From a bacterium (GTDB lineage: Bacteria; Electryoneota; RPQS01), in NCBI GenBank assembly GCA_036504735.1, contig DASXUQ010000010.1, positions 1 through 64,000 on the forward strand: DNA of 64,000 bases, read 5' to 3'. A program made the translations under genes and the position numbers. This document shows, one piece after another, positions 1 through 11,300 of this stretch; position 1 is the stretch's first letter; each line of letters begins with the position of its first letter. The notes below the pieces were generated by a model that was not told where the DNA came from, did not search any database, and saw only the letters and a program-made list of their open reading frames with translations.

Positions 1-38
1 ACGGCGAGGGCAGCGATGACAGCAACTGTGCGTTTCAT
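1..38 (-). CDS. 5' end of a secreted-protein gene running off the window
   Basis: Only the first twelve codons are inside the window. They read MKRTVAVIAALA, the start of a classical signal peptide with two positive residues followed by a hydrophobic core. A strong ribosome binding site (GGGAGGAG) lies about ten bases upstream of the ATG. The mature protein cannot be seen, so no function is proposed. Confidence 0.55.
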   Translation of the reverse strand, partial: MKRTVAVIAALA

Positions 39-325
39 GGAGCGAATCTCCTCCCTGGAGAAAATATGGAAAAAGAGAGTTTCACCTGCCTAACTGTCTC
101 GCAGCGCGACATCGGGGCAGGTTTCCGGTGTGCTTTGCTAATATGAACGTGTCCCAACCCGTGCCAGCGGCTCAGACAATCTGCTCCGTATCCGCGAGCT
201 TAGATTCCGCGACCGGGCAGGGCTTAGTCTTTGATGGAGTATGCGGCCGTTATCGCTGGATCGAGGACACGCACCTCCCCCGGCGCAGGTGGCATATCGC
301 CTCGCACTTGAGTGGACGTCAACTG

Positions 326-544
326 CTAATGTTGGGTTGACACAGCGTCTTCCGATTCCACTGTCTTGCGCGACTTCCTCCACGCATGGATGAAGAATGC
401 GAAAAACAATCCCGCCATGAAGAATGCTGCACAGACGCCGGCAACCTTTAGTGGTTTGAGCAGAAACAGTGCGCCCACACTGCCCACACCGACGCCGATC
501 AACAAGACGCAAATCACAGCGTAAAAGAAGGACTTAAATCCCAT
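326..544 (-). CDS. small two-helix inner-membrane protein
   Basis: A 72-residue protein with two predicted membrane helices (roughly residues 4-28 and 34-54) and a charged C-terminal tail rich in Arg, Lys and Glu. The ATG at 544 was preferred over the TTG just upstream because CAGGAG lies five bases before it. No family is recognised. It stands alone between the partial secreted gene and a non-coding stretch. Confidence 0.5.
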   Translation of the reverse strand: MGFKSFFYAVICVLLIGVGVGSVGALFLLKPLKVAGVCAAFFMAGLFFAFFIHAWRKSRKTVESEDAVSTQH

Positions 545-904
545 CAAGGCTCCTGAAGAAATGTTAAGAGAGGTTTCTTCTTATTCCGGCTTCCTGGTTC
601 AGTCATAATTTCCTGTAGAACATTCGCGATTACTCTCTGCATTCTCGCCCTGAATCCATAGGAAACCAGGCTTCTGATCGGACCGCGGCAATTCCGTTCC
701 AACACAGCTTAGTCGCTACGCTCCCAGGTTGCCGCCTCCTCACCCGAAACGGCGACGTCCCGCTTCCGCCTCCGGTTCGGGACGACGAAAGCGGGACGGG
801 GGGACTTCACGCCTTGTACCCAAAGTGCGGGCAGTTCGCGGAAGTCTGCGAATTCTGCACGAGGTGATCTTTGCCAACAACCATGAGTTGTATGGGCTGC
901 GCTT
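545..904. other. non-coding stretch
   Basis: About 360 bases with no supported gene. Long frames here are antisense to one another and lack ribosome binding sites. No hairpin terminator or promoter stands out. Confidence 0.4.
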
Positions 905-1078
905 TCAGTGGGTGGCCTCGACGGCAGGCGTCTGTTGGCGCTTGAAGTTGTCCACGCAATCTTGCTTGCTGGTGTACCCTTCGGATGAACTGCCAACAAT
1001 ATTGCCATTGGAAGCCTTGCGCCTCCAACGCCATTCACTCTTAGCGTCTTTGTAGTATTCGACAGTGTCTTGAGCCAT
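905..1078 (-). CDS. YegP-like DUF1508 protein
   Basis: A 57-residue protein beginning MAQDTVEYYKDAKSEWRWR. The pattern E-x-Y-K-D...EWRWRRKASNGNIVGSS-EGYTSK is the signature of DUF1508/YegP modules, normally one or two repeats of about 48 residues, here a single repeat. AGGAGGTG sits eight bases before the ATG, an excellent ribosome binding site. The molecular role of the family is unknown; some members are stress related. Codon pattern and signal match a real gene although it is short. Confidence 0.85.
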   Translation of the reverse strand: MAQDTVEYYKDAKSEWRWRRKASNGNIVGSSSEGYTSKQDCVDNFKRQQTPAVEATH

Positions 1079-1214
1079 GATCTTTTCACCTCCTCTCGCG
1101 GCTTGTACGCTAAACGAACCTCAGCATTCGTAAGGTGTGTCAGAGAACCTGATCTGCCCCCGGTTTCGGTACCAGGTGCAAGGTTATCGTTCACTCTTTC
1201 GTTGCCGCCCTTGA

Positions 1215-2714
1215 CTACCGCCGTGAACGACGTCCACCCAGGAGTCCGCCCAGCAGTCCGCGCACCAGTTGTCCGCCGATTTGGGTCGCCGCGGCACGGG
1301 CTGTACTCTTGACAAGCGATTCAAGCAGGGTGTCACTGCGTCGGGCGGACGGGCGTGATTTGGCTTGGGCTGTCGTTGCCGCCGCACTTTGGGCCGCTTG
1401 TTCGGCACGTGCTTTCAGGACTTCGTAAGCGGATTCGCGGTCCACTGTCTTTTCATAATGCCCCGCAAGCAATGATGACGAGATGAGTTGCTGTCGCTCG
1501 GGCGGCGTTAGTGCGCCAATGCGGCTATGCGGCGGTATTACGTAGCCGCGTTCCACCATCGTTGGCGCCCCCTTTTCATCCAGCGTAGAGATCAGGGCCT
1601 CACCGATTTCGAGTTCGGTGATGACCTTCTCTGTGTCCAGTTTTGGATTAGCGCGAAAGGTCTGTGCCGCGGCCTTAACTGCCTTCTGATCGACAGGAGT
1701 GAACGCTCGCAATGCATGCTGCACGCGATTGCCCAATTGGCCGAGCACTTTGTCGGGTACGTCGAGCGGATTCTGAGTAATGAAGAACACGCCGACACCC
1801 TTCGAACGAATCAACCTCACCACTTGTTCGATCTTGTCCAGTAAGACATCCGGTGCATCATCGAAGAGCAAATGCGCCTCATCAAAAAAGAAGGCGAGCT
1901 TCGGCTTTTCAAGATCGCCCACTTCCGGCAACTGTTCGTGAAGCTCCGACAGCAACCAGAGCAAGGTCGTCGCATACATTTTCGGAGAGAGGATGAGCTT
2001 ATCCGCAGCCAGCACATTCACTACTCCGGCCCCGTTGGCGCCGGTCTGCATCAGATCCGACAGATCGAGAGCGGGTTCACCGAAGAAATGATCCCCGCCT
2101 TGCTGCTCAAGAGTCAGCAGAGAGCGCTGAATCGCACCCACACTCGCTGCCGAGACGTTTCCATATTGTGTCTGAAGCTCTTTGCTGTGCTCACTGGTGT
2201 ACTGCAGCAGCGCACGCAGGTCCTTCAAATCAAGCAGAAGCCATCCATTCGTGTCGGCAACTTCGAACACAATGCTCAAAACGCCGCCCTGCGTTTCATT
2301 CAGATTAAGCAAGCGGCCGAGCAGCAATGGCCCCATTTCGGAAACCGTAGTCCGCACCGGATGACCCTGCTCTCCATAGACGTCCCATAGAGTGGCCGGG
2401 CAGGCTGCGAAATCAAAATGGGCCATGCCGAGTCTTTGCAGTCGCTGCGCAACTTTCGGAGTGTCGACTCCGTCAGCCGCGATACCCGAAAGATCACCTT
2501 TGATATCGGCCACGAAAATTGGAACGCCGATCCTGCTCAGGCCTTCTGCAATCGTTTGCAAGGTGACGGTCTTGCCGGTTCCCGTCGCACCCGCGATCAG
2601 GCCGTGCCGGTTAGCCATGCGCGGCAAAAGGACCAGATCCTCCCGGCCGCGTGCAATTGTGACCGCAGAAGCGTTCATACTGAGAGTGTCATTGTAAAAG
2701 CGGCCAGTTTTCAA
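1215..2714 (-). CDS. HerA-like ATPase, DUF853 (YjgR) family
   Basis: A 499-residue P-loop ATPase of the DUF853/YjgR type, related to the HerA-FtsK translocases. Walker A is GATGTGKT at about residues 42-49, Walker B is LAFFFDEAH followed by LLFDDAPD, and the segment [32 protein letters not shown] is characteristic of the family. The C-terminus (about 430-499) is Ala/Arg/Gly rich and low complexity. The first codon at 2714 is TTG with a weak ribosome binding site; an ATG at 2678 is an alternative start. Family members hydrolyse ATP but their substrate is unsettled. It is a widespread, housekeeping-like gene and does not look horizontally acquired. Confidence 0.9.
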   Translation of the reverse strand: MKTGRFYNDTLSMNASAVTIARGREDLVLLPRMANRHGLIAGATGTGKTVTLQTIAEGLSRIGVPIFVADIKGDLSGIAADGVDTPKVAQRLQRLGMAHFDFAACPATLWDVYGEQGHPVRTTVSEMGPLLLGRLLNLNETQGGVLSIVFEVADTNGWLLLDLKDLRALLQYTSEHSKELQTQYGNVSAASVGAIQRSLLTLEQQGGDHFFGEPALDLSDLMQTGANGAGVVNVLAADKLILSPKMYATTLLWLLSELHEQLPEVGDLEKPKLAFFFDEAHLLFDDAPDVLLDKIEQVVRLIRSKGVGVFFITQNPLDVPDKVLGQLGNRVQHALRAFTPVDQKAVKAAAQTFRANPKLDTEKVITELEIGEALISTLDEKGAPTMVERGYVIPPHSRIGALTPPERQQLISSSLLAGHYEKTVDRESAYEVLKARAEQAAQSAAATTAQAKSRPSARRSDTLLESLVKSTARAAATQIGGQLVRGLLGGLLGGRRSRR

Positions 2715-2798
2715 TTCCGTGTGAGTAGATCGCGCCCTTCAGCGTAAGGAAGTCTCGCTTGCGCTGGGGGTCGGCCTGAGTGTGGGTGATCAAGTGTA

Positions 2799-3155
2799 TT
2801 ACTTCGCCGCGTCCGCAACCGATCCCGTGGGAGTCAGTTTGTCCACGACTTTCGGCAGAACTTCGCTCAGCTTGGCGGCCGCTTCATCTGTAGATATACC
2901 GAGCTTGGTCGCTATGCCTTCAACTTGATCCTTGCCGAGGGCTTGGGTGACTTGCGCAGGCGAAATCGGTTTATTCTCGCCGGTACCCACCCACGATGAC
3001 ACAGTTTCTCCCAGCCCCTTTGACTTGAACTGCTCGACAAGATCACCCAAACCACCAGCCTTGCTCTTGATCATCCCGAGCACCGATTCCGCCACACCGC
3101 CGTGAGCGCCGAACAGATCTCCGGCTTTCTCGGATAGTTTGTCTAAGATACTCAT
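2799..3155 (-). CDS. YidB-like DUF937 protein
   Basis: A 118-residue protein starting MSILDKLSEKAGDLF. The order LGDLVEQFKSKGLGETVSSWVGTGENKPISPAQVTQALG is the DUF937/YidB core, followed by a second helical half (ISTDEAAAKLSEVLPKVVDKLTPTG) typical of the family. The start at 3155 was chosen because GGAAGGA lies about eight bases upstream and the residues before it do not resemble the family. Function of the family is unknown. Confidence 0.88.
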   Translation of the reverse strand: MSILDKLSEKAGDLFGAHGGVAESVLGMIKSKAGGLGDLVEQFKSKGLGETVSSWVGTGENKPISPAQVTQALGKDQVEGIATKLGISTDEAAAKLSEVLPKVVDKLTPTGSVADAAK

Positions 3156-3360
3156 GATACGATCCTTCCGATTAGAAATGTTTTGCTTCCTGTCTAATAA
3201 CCAGACTTCAGTATAGAATGTTTCAATTCGTAAGCCGGATGAGACTGCCGTCACTTGCTTTCCCGCGCGGAGGACCTCTATGGCTCCTGTCACGCGGCTA
3301 TCGCTGTTGAACTCAGCATATCAAAGCTCCGGAGCCGAGACTCACTACAGGAGCGATCGC

Positions 3361-4059
3361 TCATCGCTCTGCCGGCGCCAGCCATTGGTACAGCCAACCG
3401 GCCAGAATTGCTCCGAGAATCGGTGCCAGCCAGAACAGCCAGAGCTGTGCCAGTGCCCAGTCGCCGACGAACAATGCCGGGGCCGTGCTGCGGGCCGGAT
3501 TCACCGAGGTGTTCGTCACCGGAATGCCAATCAGATGGATCAGAGTCAAGGCAAGACCAATCGCAATCGGAGCAAATCCCTTTGGCGCGCGGGTATCCGT
3601 CGCGCCAAGGATGACGGTCAGGAAAAAGAACGTAAGCACCACTTCGGCCACAAAGCAAGAGAGCAAGGGATAGCCGCCCGGTGAATGTTCTCCGTAACCG
3701 TTGGATGCGAACCCATTGGCGAGGCTGAAGCCGGCGGAACCGCTTGCAATGATGTATAACACTGTGGCACCCAGGATTCCACCGATCACCTGAGCGATGA
3801 TATACGGCAGTAACTCGGAGGCCGGAAAACGTTTGCCTGCCCAGAGTCCGAAGGACACGGCGGGATTCAAATGACAACCGGAAATGTGGCCTATCGCAAA
3901 AGCCATCGTGAGAACTGTCAACCCAAATGCGAGGGCCACGCCCAGAAACCCAATCCCCAAGTTCGGAAATGCGGCGGCCAGTACCGCGGCTCCACAACCT
4001 CCGAATACCAGCCAGAACGTGCCCATCAATTCTGCGGCGAAACGCTTGGAAAGAGACAT
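3361..4059 (-). CDS. aqpZ: aquaporin Z water channel
   Basis: A 232-residue MIP-family channel, the usual length for AqpZ. Six membrane helices are visible plus the two half-helices carrying the NPA boxes: [10 protein letters not shown] (about residues 59-68) and [10 protein letters not shown] (about 183-192). The Arg directly after the second NPA and the narrow aromatic/arginine filter residues fit a water-selective rather than a glycerol channel. AAGGA lies eight bases before the ATG. It would allow rapid water flux across the inner membrane during osmotic change. No sign of mobility. Confidence 0.95.
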   Translation of the reverse strand: MSLSKRFAAELMGTFWLVFGGCGAAVLAAAFPNLGIGFLGVALAFGLTVLTMAFAIGHISGCHLNPAVSFGLWAGKRFPASELLPYIIAQVIGGILGATVLYIIASGSAGFSLANGFASNGYGEHSPGGYPLLSCFVAEVVLTFFFLTVILGATDTRAPKGFAPIAIGLALTLIHLIGIPVTNTSVNPARSTAPALFVGDWALAQLWLFWLAPILGAILAGWLYQWLAPAER

Positions 4060-5037
4060 CTGCGGATCCTTTCGATGACGCCCAACGCGGGCGGATCTTG
4101 TTTGTCTGTCGCCGACTTCTCGTCGTCATCAACGACCGTTGCATATGCGACAAGTGGTAAGGTGGCAGTGCACGGCAAATCAGTCTCCATGCACCAGGCT
4201 GCCAACGTTCATGAAGCGCTTGCGTTCATTCAGCTCGCGCCTGATAACGCGATTCGTACACGTCGATGGCTGCCTCGCGGAAACGGACATGGTTTCTTGT
4301 GAAGGCAATCTACGTGAACGGGCCGTTAGTGTCGGATGAGGATTTCGCTGCAGATTCCGTTTCGCTTCTTTCAACGCATGCTTGACTCACGCCGCATGCC
4401 CCTACGGCGTTGGGCATAAGCCCAAGAACGGTTGTGCGTCTGCGCTGCGGACTCAAAGTGGGTGGTTAGACGTGAACTGTCTCGAGCCATGCGAGCGGCG
4501 CTAACGACGGGTTGCAGGTAATGGTGCTGATGAGCACAGGATAGACCGCGCACTAAGGCGGGTCACGGCCGTAAGTGGTAGTTGACATAGCTACCCGAGT
4601 GGTAAGCCAATGGCCGGAAAGAACCCATCTCACATACCATTTATTATTCTATGCATAGCATTCTTTTAATCACATAATCATTGAATATAACAATTATGTT
4701 TTCAGAGTCAAGTGTAAGGCGAAAACGAACTGAAAGCAGCGGAAGAGGCGGTCCGATCCGGCATTTCAAGCTCGTGGCAACTCGTTTTTCGTTAAACTGA
4801 TAGGCAACGCGGATGTTATGGAAAATGGAAAGTGGGAACCATGTACCGATTGCACCGCGGGTTTGCAACGGATTGCCGATCAGTGGTTTGCCATTGTTCT
4901 TACTCGACTCGGCGCGAAGGCCGAGACAGCCTTGTGACAGCCGCAATAGCTCTTTGGAGCACAGAAACGCCCCTTGGTTCCAAACGTGAGTAGATGCATC
5001 CGGATCGCCAAGATCGAATCATATCTGCCAGTCAAAC
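4060..5037. other. 1-kb region without a supported gene
   Basis: Nearly 1 kb between aqpZ and the first tRNA-Lys scar. Six-frame inspection gives only short frames without ribosome binding sites. 4630-4700 is clearly AT-richer than its surroundings. This may be decayed DNA at the left boundary of the integration hot spot. Confidence 0.35.
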
Positions 5038-5073
5038 AAAAAGCCCGTAAGTTCATCACTTACAGGCTTTTCT
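5038..5073 (-). terminator. tRNA-associated terminator hairpin (copy A)
   Basis: AAGCCCGTAAGT pairs with ACTTACAGGCTT (one mismatch) across a four-base loop, with T-runs on both sides. On the minus strand it directly follows the CCA end of the tRNA-Lys fragment, so it is probably the original terminator of that tRNA gene. Confidence 0.7.
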
Positions 5074-5074
5074 C

Positions 5075-5185
<111 letters not shown>

Positions 5186-5579
5186 GGGCTGACTGTCAGT
5201 CAGCACTTACATCGCCCCACTCTTCACTAATACTACGGGGTCAACTGTGCCAAGCCGCTTAGCTTGATCGACGAGGCGGACCGAATGGTCCGCAATTTTA
5301 ATGGACCGCAAAACGGCTACATAGAAAAGTATCGAGCTATTTTGCCAGAGCAGGTAAATAAATCTGTTCAAATCGCTATGCCGAGGAAAAGCGTTCACGT
5401 GTTCGTATCTTTAAAGCTACAATTATCGACCGGGTTTGCAGCCAACCTCTACACTGTTCTTTGCGGCGAGGTCGCTTGACGGTGCACCGCAGGGATCCGA
5501 TCCGTCCGTGCTGAAAGGCGGATCGGCATACTGAACCTGAACAGAATGAAAAATCTATCAGAGTAGGTAGGAGTTACTC

Positions 5580-7739
5580 ATGAAGATCATTATGTGGGCG
5601 CCGCTTCTCGCTTGTGTTTTATTGACGGCAAATTTCGCCTTTGCCAATGGCGGGGACACATGTCCCGGGCCGCTGATTAACAGCATTCCGTATTTTGACA
5701 GTACGGGCAATACGACCAACATGAACGGAGACTATGCTCATTGTGGCGCGTTCGCCGCCAGTCGCGATGTTGTCTATTCGATGAATCTGAGTTGCGATTA
5801 CACGGTGACGGCGTCGCTGTGCGGCTCGTCGCTCTCGAGCGTGCTCGAAGTGCGCACGACCGGGAGTTGTCCCGGCGATTCGTTGGTTGGGTGTAACAGC
5901 AACACGGTTTGCCCGACGGGAAACTCGCGCGGCGTGGTGACGTTTCATGCCACGGCGGGAGTCAACTACTACATCCTTGTCTACGGACGGTGCAGCCCCG
6001 TGATCGGCTGCTTTTTCGGCAATTACCAGTTGTTTGTAAACGGCACACCGGACGTGCCCGCTAACGACCAGTGCCCCGGTCCGCTGATTTCGTCCGTTCC
6101 GTACAACGATCAGGGTGGCACGTGCGGGGCGAACAGCGATTACGCCAATTGTGCCTATCCCACCTCGCCGGACGTGGTGTACACGCTGAATCTGCCGGAA
6201 TGCCGGATTATCACGGTGTCGCTGTGTGGCAGCAATTTTGACACCCAGCTGACCGTGAATGCCGGCGGATCGTGTCCTGGCACGAATCCTGTCGTGTGCA
6301 GCGACGACACAATCTGCAACGGGGTTGCGAGCTTTCAGAGCGTGGTGCGTTTTCTTGCGCAGCGGAATGTCAATTATTACATTCTGGTCAGCGGCTTCGG
6401 CTTGGCAACCGGGCATTACATGCTGAACGTAGACGGGCCGCTGTATGTCACGCCGAACGATTTCTGTCCCGGCGCAACTATTCCCGACGTCGCCAATTTC
6501 GGCAACTATTTCGATGCCGGGATTACCACCTGCGCGCACCATGATTTTGATTTGACGACCGGGAGTTTCTGCTATACGACGACCTCGGGAGACGTGGTGT
6601 ACAACTACACGCCTCCGACCTGCCAGTCTCTGACGGCCACGCTATGCGGATCGGGCTATGACACGGAATTGAACGTGCGCGCGGGCGGCGGCTGTCCGGG
6701 CGCAGTGTCCATCGCCTGCGACGACGATTACGTCTGTTCGGCCGGTCACACGTTGCAAAGCCAGGTGACGTTTGACGGCTATGCCGGGGTGACGTATTAT
6801 GTCATCATCAGCGGGTATCAGGGAGCGGAAGGCGGCTATGTCTTTTCTCTGAATTACAACGGTCCGATGGCGACACCGGCGGCGGATGTTTGCCCGGGCG
6901 TGCTGATTCCGGCGCTGCCGTACACGGACATCGCGAGCACAAGCTGCATGGTGCACAACTACCACAACTTCCAGAATAACACCAGCCGCGACGCGATCTA
7001 TAGTTATGCGTCCCCTTCCTGTCAAAATGTTTCCGTATCGTTATGCGGCAGCGGGTATGATACGGGGATCAGTGTGTACCGTGACGGTAGCTGTCCGGGA
7101 ACGACGCTGGTCGCGGGCAACGATGACAGTTATTGCGGCGGCAATGCAACCGTGCAAAGCAACGTGGCGTTTCAGGCCAACCCAGGGATAACGTACTTCA
7201 TTATCGTGCACGGCTTTTCGACCGCTTCCGGACCCTATGTGCTGAATATGACCGGTCAGCCGTGCAACGAGCTGGCGCGTGTAGATTCGCTGGTGATCCA
7301 ATCGTTCTACCCACCCGATCCGGATGTGCAGATCAGTTGGGCCTCGCAGGGGCCGGCGTATTATTATTATGTCTACCGCTCCCCCGATTGGGGCAATTTG
7401 CTGAACCCGGCTAACCGCGTGGATTCGACCACCGATCCGTATTTTTACAATAGCGGCGTGCTGAATCTGCCTGGGATATCGATGTACTATGCAGTGACAG
7501 CGGCGCCGCTGCCTTCCTTGCTTGCACAGGGCGGCAATTCCGAAGGTACGGCGCAGATTGACAAAGCCACAGCGTCGCCAACTTCCGAAGCCGTCTTTGT
7601 TCAAACCTCGCTGTTGCGCGATGCGGAGATAGCGATGGAGAAGGCTCCCGCCCCGCCTGTCTACGAGTACTTCCCCGCTTTGACCAAGTACAACAGCACT
7701 TACACCCCCAACCCAAGCAAGAGTTCGCCGCTGAGGTAG
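5580..7739 (+). CDS. secreted four-repeat PPC-like protein
   Basis: A 719-residue secreted protein with a signal peptide (residues 1-22, ending FAFA). Four tandem repeats of about 135 residues begin with CPGPLI/CPGATI/CPGVLIP, pass through a DVVY/DAIY motif, a SLCGS...SCPG segment and end with a beta strand such as GVNYYILVYG; this layout resembles pre-peptidase C-terminal (PPC, jelly-roll) modules, each with conserved Cys pairs. Residues about 560-620 resemble a fibronectin III strand set (DVQISWASQG...YYYYVYRSPD). There is no clear type IX sorting domain at the end. TAGGAG lies seven bases before the ATG. It is the only gene between scars A and B and is transcribed opposite to the neighbouring secreted operon. 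Confidence 0.85.
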   Translation: MKIIMWAPLLACVLLTANFAFANGGDTCPGPLINSIPYFDSTGNTTNMNGDYAHCGAFAASRDVVYSMNLSCDYTVTASLCGSSLSSVLEVRTTGSCPGDSLVGCNSNTVCPTGNSRGVVTFHATAGVNYYILVYGRCSPVIGCFFGNYQLFVNGTPDVPANDQCPGPLISSVPYNDQGGTCGANSDYANCAYPTSPDVVYTLNLPECRIITVSLCGSNFDTQLTVNAGGSCPGTNPVVCSDDTICNGVASFQSVVRFLAQRNVNYYILVSGFGLATGHYMLNVDGPLYVTPNDFCPGATIPDVANFGNYFDAGITTCAHHDFDLTTGSFCYTTTSGDVVYNYTPPTCQSLTATLCGSGYDTELNVRAGGGCPGAVSIACDDDYVCSAGHTLQSQVTFDGYAGVTYYVIISGYQGAEGGYVFSLNYNGPMATPAADVCPGVLIPALPYTDIASTSCMVHNYHNFQNNTSRDAIYSYASPSCQNVSVSLCGSGYDTGISVYRDGSCPGTTLVAGNDDSYCGGNATVQSNVAFQANPGITYFIIVHGFSTASGPYVLNMTGQPCNELARVDSLVIQSFYPPDPDVQISWASQGPAYYYYVYRSPDWGNLLNPANRVDSTTDPYFYNSGVLNLPGISMYYAVTAAPLPSLLAQGGNSEGTAQIDKATASPTSEAVFVQTSLLRDAEIAMEKAPAPPVYEYFPALTKYNSTYTPNPSKSSPLR

Positions 7740-7923
7740 CCTTCACTCGCGGTCGATAGCCGATCAGTTGGCGGCCACTGTTCTTGCTCAACCTCCGAAG
7801 TCGGAGAGACATTCAAGCCACAGTCATGGTGCGTGCGTGTAGCAGGAAGAATCTTCTTGAATCCCAATTAGTGTATATGAGTCATATGCACCAAAACAGA
7901 ATCTTTTTGGTGGATCTAACTAA

Positions 7924-7955
7924 CAAGCCCGTAAGTCATTGACATACGGGCTTTT
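7924..7955 (-). terminator. tRNA-associated terminator hairpin (copy B)
   Basis: AAGCCCGTA...TACGGGCTTTT forms a strong stem right after the tRNA-Lys fragment at 7960-8002 in minus-strand sense. It is a diverged second copy of the hairpin at 5038-5073, showing that the tRNA end was duplicated together with its terminator. Confidence 0.65.
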
Positions 7956-7959
7956 ACTT

Positions 7960-8072
7960 GTGCACCCAGTAGGACTCGAACCTACAACCCGCTGATTAAG
8001 AGAAAGTGGGCGAGCGTTGTAAAATAAGAGTTTACAAACGATGAGCGACGATTTAGCGACGGTTTCGACAAA
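7960..8072 (-). repeat. attachment-site scar B: tRNA-Lys 3' fragment plus integrase tail
   Basis: Positions 7960-8002 repeat the 43-base tRNA-Lys 3' segment of scar A exactly. Positions 7999-8072 on the minus strand encode a tail ETVAKSSLIVCKLLF...RPLSLN in frame with scar A's tail. The frame then reads on through the tRNA piece, as happens when an integrase gene ends inside its own attachment site. TTAAGAGAAAGTGG (7996-8009) is shared with scar C. No upstream catalytic part of an integrase remains here. Confidence 0.75.
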
Positions 8073-8307
8073 ATGCCTTCAGGGTAGGCAGAAGGAGCAG
8101 TACCACCCGCCATCGAACCATAGCCAACGTAGTGACCTGTGTCAGTGGCGTTAAGAATTCCGATGCCCTCGCGGCTGGGCGCTGGGTAGAGTGGGGAAGA
8201 GATGGACCATTCCACCAACGAGACTCTCGCACCAAACTGCGGCCTACATAAGCAGCAGGCCCCCCCAGTCTGAGGAGCCTGCCTGTGTTTGCGAGCAGTA
8301 TTAGCTG

Positions 8308-11300
8308 TCAGCGAATGAGCATCATCTTTTTAGAGTCCACGAACTTCCCAGCCTTGAGCTGATAGATGTAGACGCCCGATGCTACGCTGTTGCCCGACGT
8401 CGTCTTGCTGTCCCACATGAACCGATAGGCTCCTGCTGGTCTGACCTCGTCAATCAGCTTTGCCACTTCCTGTCCGAGGATGTTGAAGATTTTCAGTTCC
8501 ACCCGTACCGCGTCCGGCAAGTCAAAGCGGATCTCGGTGTTGGGATTGAAGGGATTGGGGTAGTTCTGGTACAAAGCGTACTTGGTCGGAATCGCCACAC
8601 CCTTGCCTTTAACGGCCAGCGCCGGATTATCTAACATTCGCGTCAACTGAATCACTCGATGCACCAGTTCTCTGTGGCTGGCAGTTTTCACCTGATTGTT
8701 TCGTGGCTGGACGCTGTGGTCATGCTGGTTGAAGAAGTACACGCCCATCGCATCCATCAAAGCTCGAATAGAGTCTCGTGGTGTCGATGCAGTCTCCATT
8801 ATCTCCTCCAAACCCGCAAGAGCTTCAACTGGCTTTCCTTCCCTTGCCTTAGCCACCAGAGACAGTCGCTGAGCCAACTTCCGCTGTTCTGGATCAACCA
8901 ATGAACCTGCCTGCACTGATAGGAATTTGCTGACAGACTGGTCGGCGTCTCCCTTTCGTGCCAATCGAGACAAGTCAACCATAGCCGCAGGAGCCAGCTT
9001 TGAGCCCGGATGATCTCGTAGGAAAGTCATCGCGCTTTGAGTTGCCGCCTGTTTGTCACCACTCTTACACAACGCCTTGGCTTCACGCCATTGAGCAAGC
9101 TCCTGATGATGCAGCCTAAGCATCTCTGCACGATTCACCGTCTTCTCGGCCAGAGGCGAAATCGCTTTGGCCACAGGTCCTACGGCACTGGGAGCCTTGG
9201 TGACGGCTTGGCTGAACTTGCTGGCAGTAGGAGGCTGTACTGTTGAAAGACTGGTTGCGGTTTCAGCACCATCGTTCTTCGGATGATATGAATCCGTACC
9301 CGCATGGTCTTCGTTGCCGGGGATAATAAAATTGCTTCCACCGCCGAATGACATCGTGCCGCCTTGATCACAGCCGACGAATGTCGCAAGGGATGTGTCC
9401 ACTAACCAGCGAGCGGAGTTTCTAGGCCAAAGGTGAGAATAGAAGGCTGTATCCGTTGGTGTGTATGGTGCCCATGTATTCAAGCCGATGTCCCAAGTGT
9501 CTGTCGTATCGCCGGACTTCAGGTAGTGTCCTGAGCCTGTAAGCAAGTTGAAGTTGTTTTCGCCGTCACCCAAGTCCACGAAAGAGGGATCGGCGGTGTA
9601 AAGGAGCGCACCGCTGCTATCAGAGAACTGGCTGTGTGCACCGACAAGATTCAAGGTAGAGGCGTCAACCCAAGCCTCGGCGAGCGTGTCTCCGTTACAG
9701 GACAGTTCGCAGCATTCCAACGATGCATCCGAACCATCCGAGACCACCATGCCGTAGCTTTTGCTGCCGTTCACGGTGGTGTTGCGCATGCTGATGCCAG
9801 ACCCGTAGCACACCGCTACGCCGACTTCACCACCATGTTCAATGTGGCAGTTTTCCACAGTCAACTGGCCGTATTCCATTACGGTCAATGCAGCCGTGTA
9901 GCTATTCCATTGAGCAACGCCGCCTCCCAGGTCCGTAAACAAACAGTTGCGAATGTAGCTTGACGAATCCGTCACGTCACACGTAATGCCGTCGCCAAAA
10001 GAGCGGAAGACGCAAGAGTCTGCCTTGAAAACAGGAACATGCGGCCAGTCCCCTTGGCCTGTCGGGTTATTATCGAACACCGCCCAACCCGCGCCGCGAA
10101 GTTCAGCGTGTTTCAGTTCCATGTAGCCGCAGCGGGATTCGATATTCGTCCACGTGTTCGCCGTATCCCAGTTCAGGATTACGCGATTGTCCGGATCACC
10201 CAGAACATAGAGTTTGGCTGCGGGAGGGCCGGGAGAGTAGCTTGACCAGCCCTGCACCAGAATGCCTGCACCAGACGTAAAGTTTACTACGGGGTTATTG
10301 ATCCCTGGATACGGCTTGATTACGAGCACGGCTCCTGGTTCAACCGTGATGGAGCTGTCAACCGTGCACGGCGCGTACATTACCACACTATCGGTGATGT
10401 CGTACCGTTTCCATTTAGTCAGCGAAGCAATGAGGGAGTTTATGCTATCCTGCACGGCGAGCCGTTCGGCAGTGGTAACACAGTCGGTGGTGTCCACAAT
10501 CTGCCGGTAAAGGTCGAGGTTCAACATGGCGATTTTGGCTTCCACCTTTGCCGTATCGGTTTGACCACTATTCACCATGCCTTGCAGAATGCTTTGCGCG
10601 CTGTCAAGATCAGCAGAATGTGCCAGTGACCACGCTTGGGCGAACTTCGCTTCGGTTTTCAATTCACCATAGAAGGCTGAATCTGCGATGTCCTTGAAGT
10701 ACTTTGTCGACTTGTCCGGATCCCCGGCCAATAGGTCTGTGCAAAGAATTCTCTGAAGTCCCGAGACCCCGTATCGTGTGCGGCTACCGGAGCCTACCGC
10801 TTCCCGGAAGCTGACCCGTGCCTCGTCAAAGCTGCCGTCGCTCAGTTCTGTTGCCCCGGCATCGTAGTCTTGTTCCCACGGCGTGGTAGAACCCGTGTCA
10901 TTAGGAAAGGTAAAATCGCATCCGCTGGTGTCATTTAGGAACGGCGTGATCGTCACATCGCCCGGCAGGAATGTTAGGATGGTGGCCGTGTCCGTGCGGC
11001 CCCAGTAGTTGTTCCGCCAGTCTCGCATAACGGTCAGGATGTCCGTCCGTGGCGCAATAATCCACTTGCTGTCTGAGCTCGCGCTGTTAATAGTATTCCG
11101 GCCATTGCGGACAATCAGCGTAGAATGATCCGCTTGAATAAGCGGAGCCTCAGCGGTTCCGTCGTCAGAGATGATATTCCTTCCCCAGTGAGGTGTGGGG
11201 TTTCCAGGGTCTGCTAATCGAACCGTAGAATTGTAGACGTTAATCGCGCCCAGACGATTGTTACTGAGTACACAGCACCTAAACTCAATGTCGGCATCCG

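Noticed and set aside
709-1194. 161-residue minus-strand frame and its antisense partner at 729-1055
   Set aside because: They overlap the well-supported DUF1508 gene in other frames and have no ribosome binding site or family resemblance.
3290-4153. 287-residue minus-strand frame over aquaporin
   Set aside because: Out-of-frame shadow of aqpZ; Arg/Ser/His-rich composition is typical of a shadow frame.
5620-6542. 307-residue minus-strand frame inside the PPC-like gene
   Set aside because: Antisense shadow with Val/Arg/Ala bias; the plus-strand gene has a signal peptide, repeats and a good ribosome binding site.
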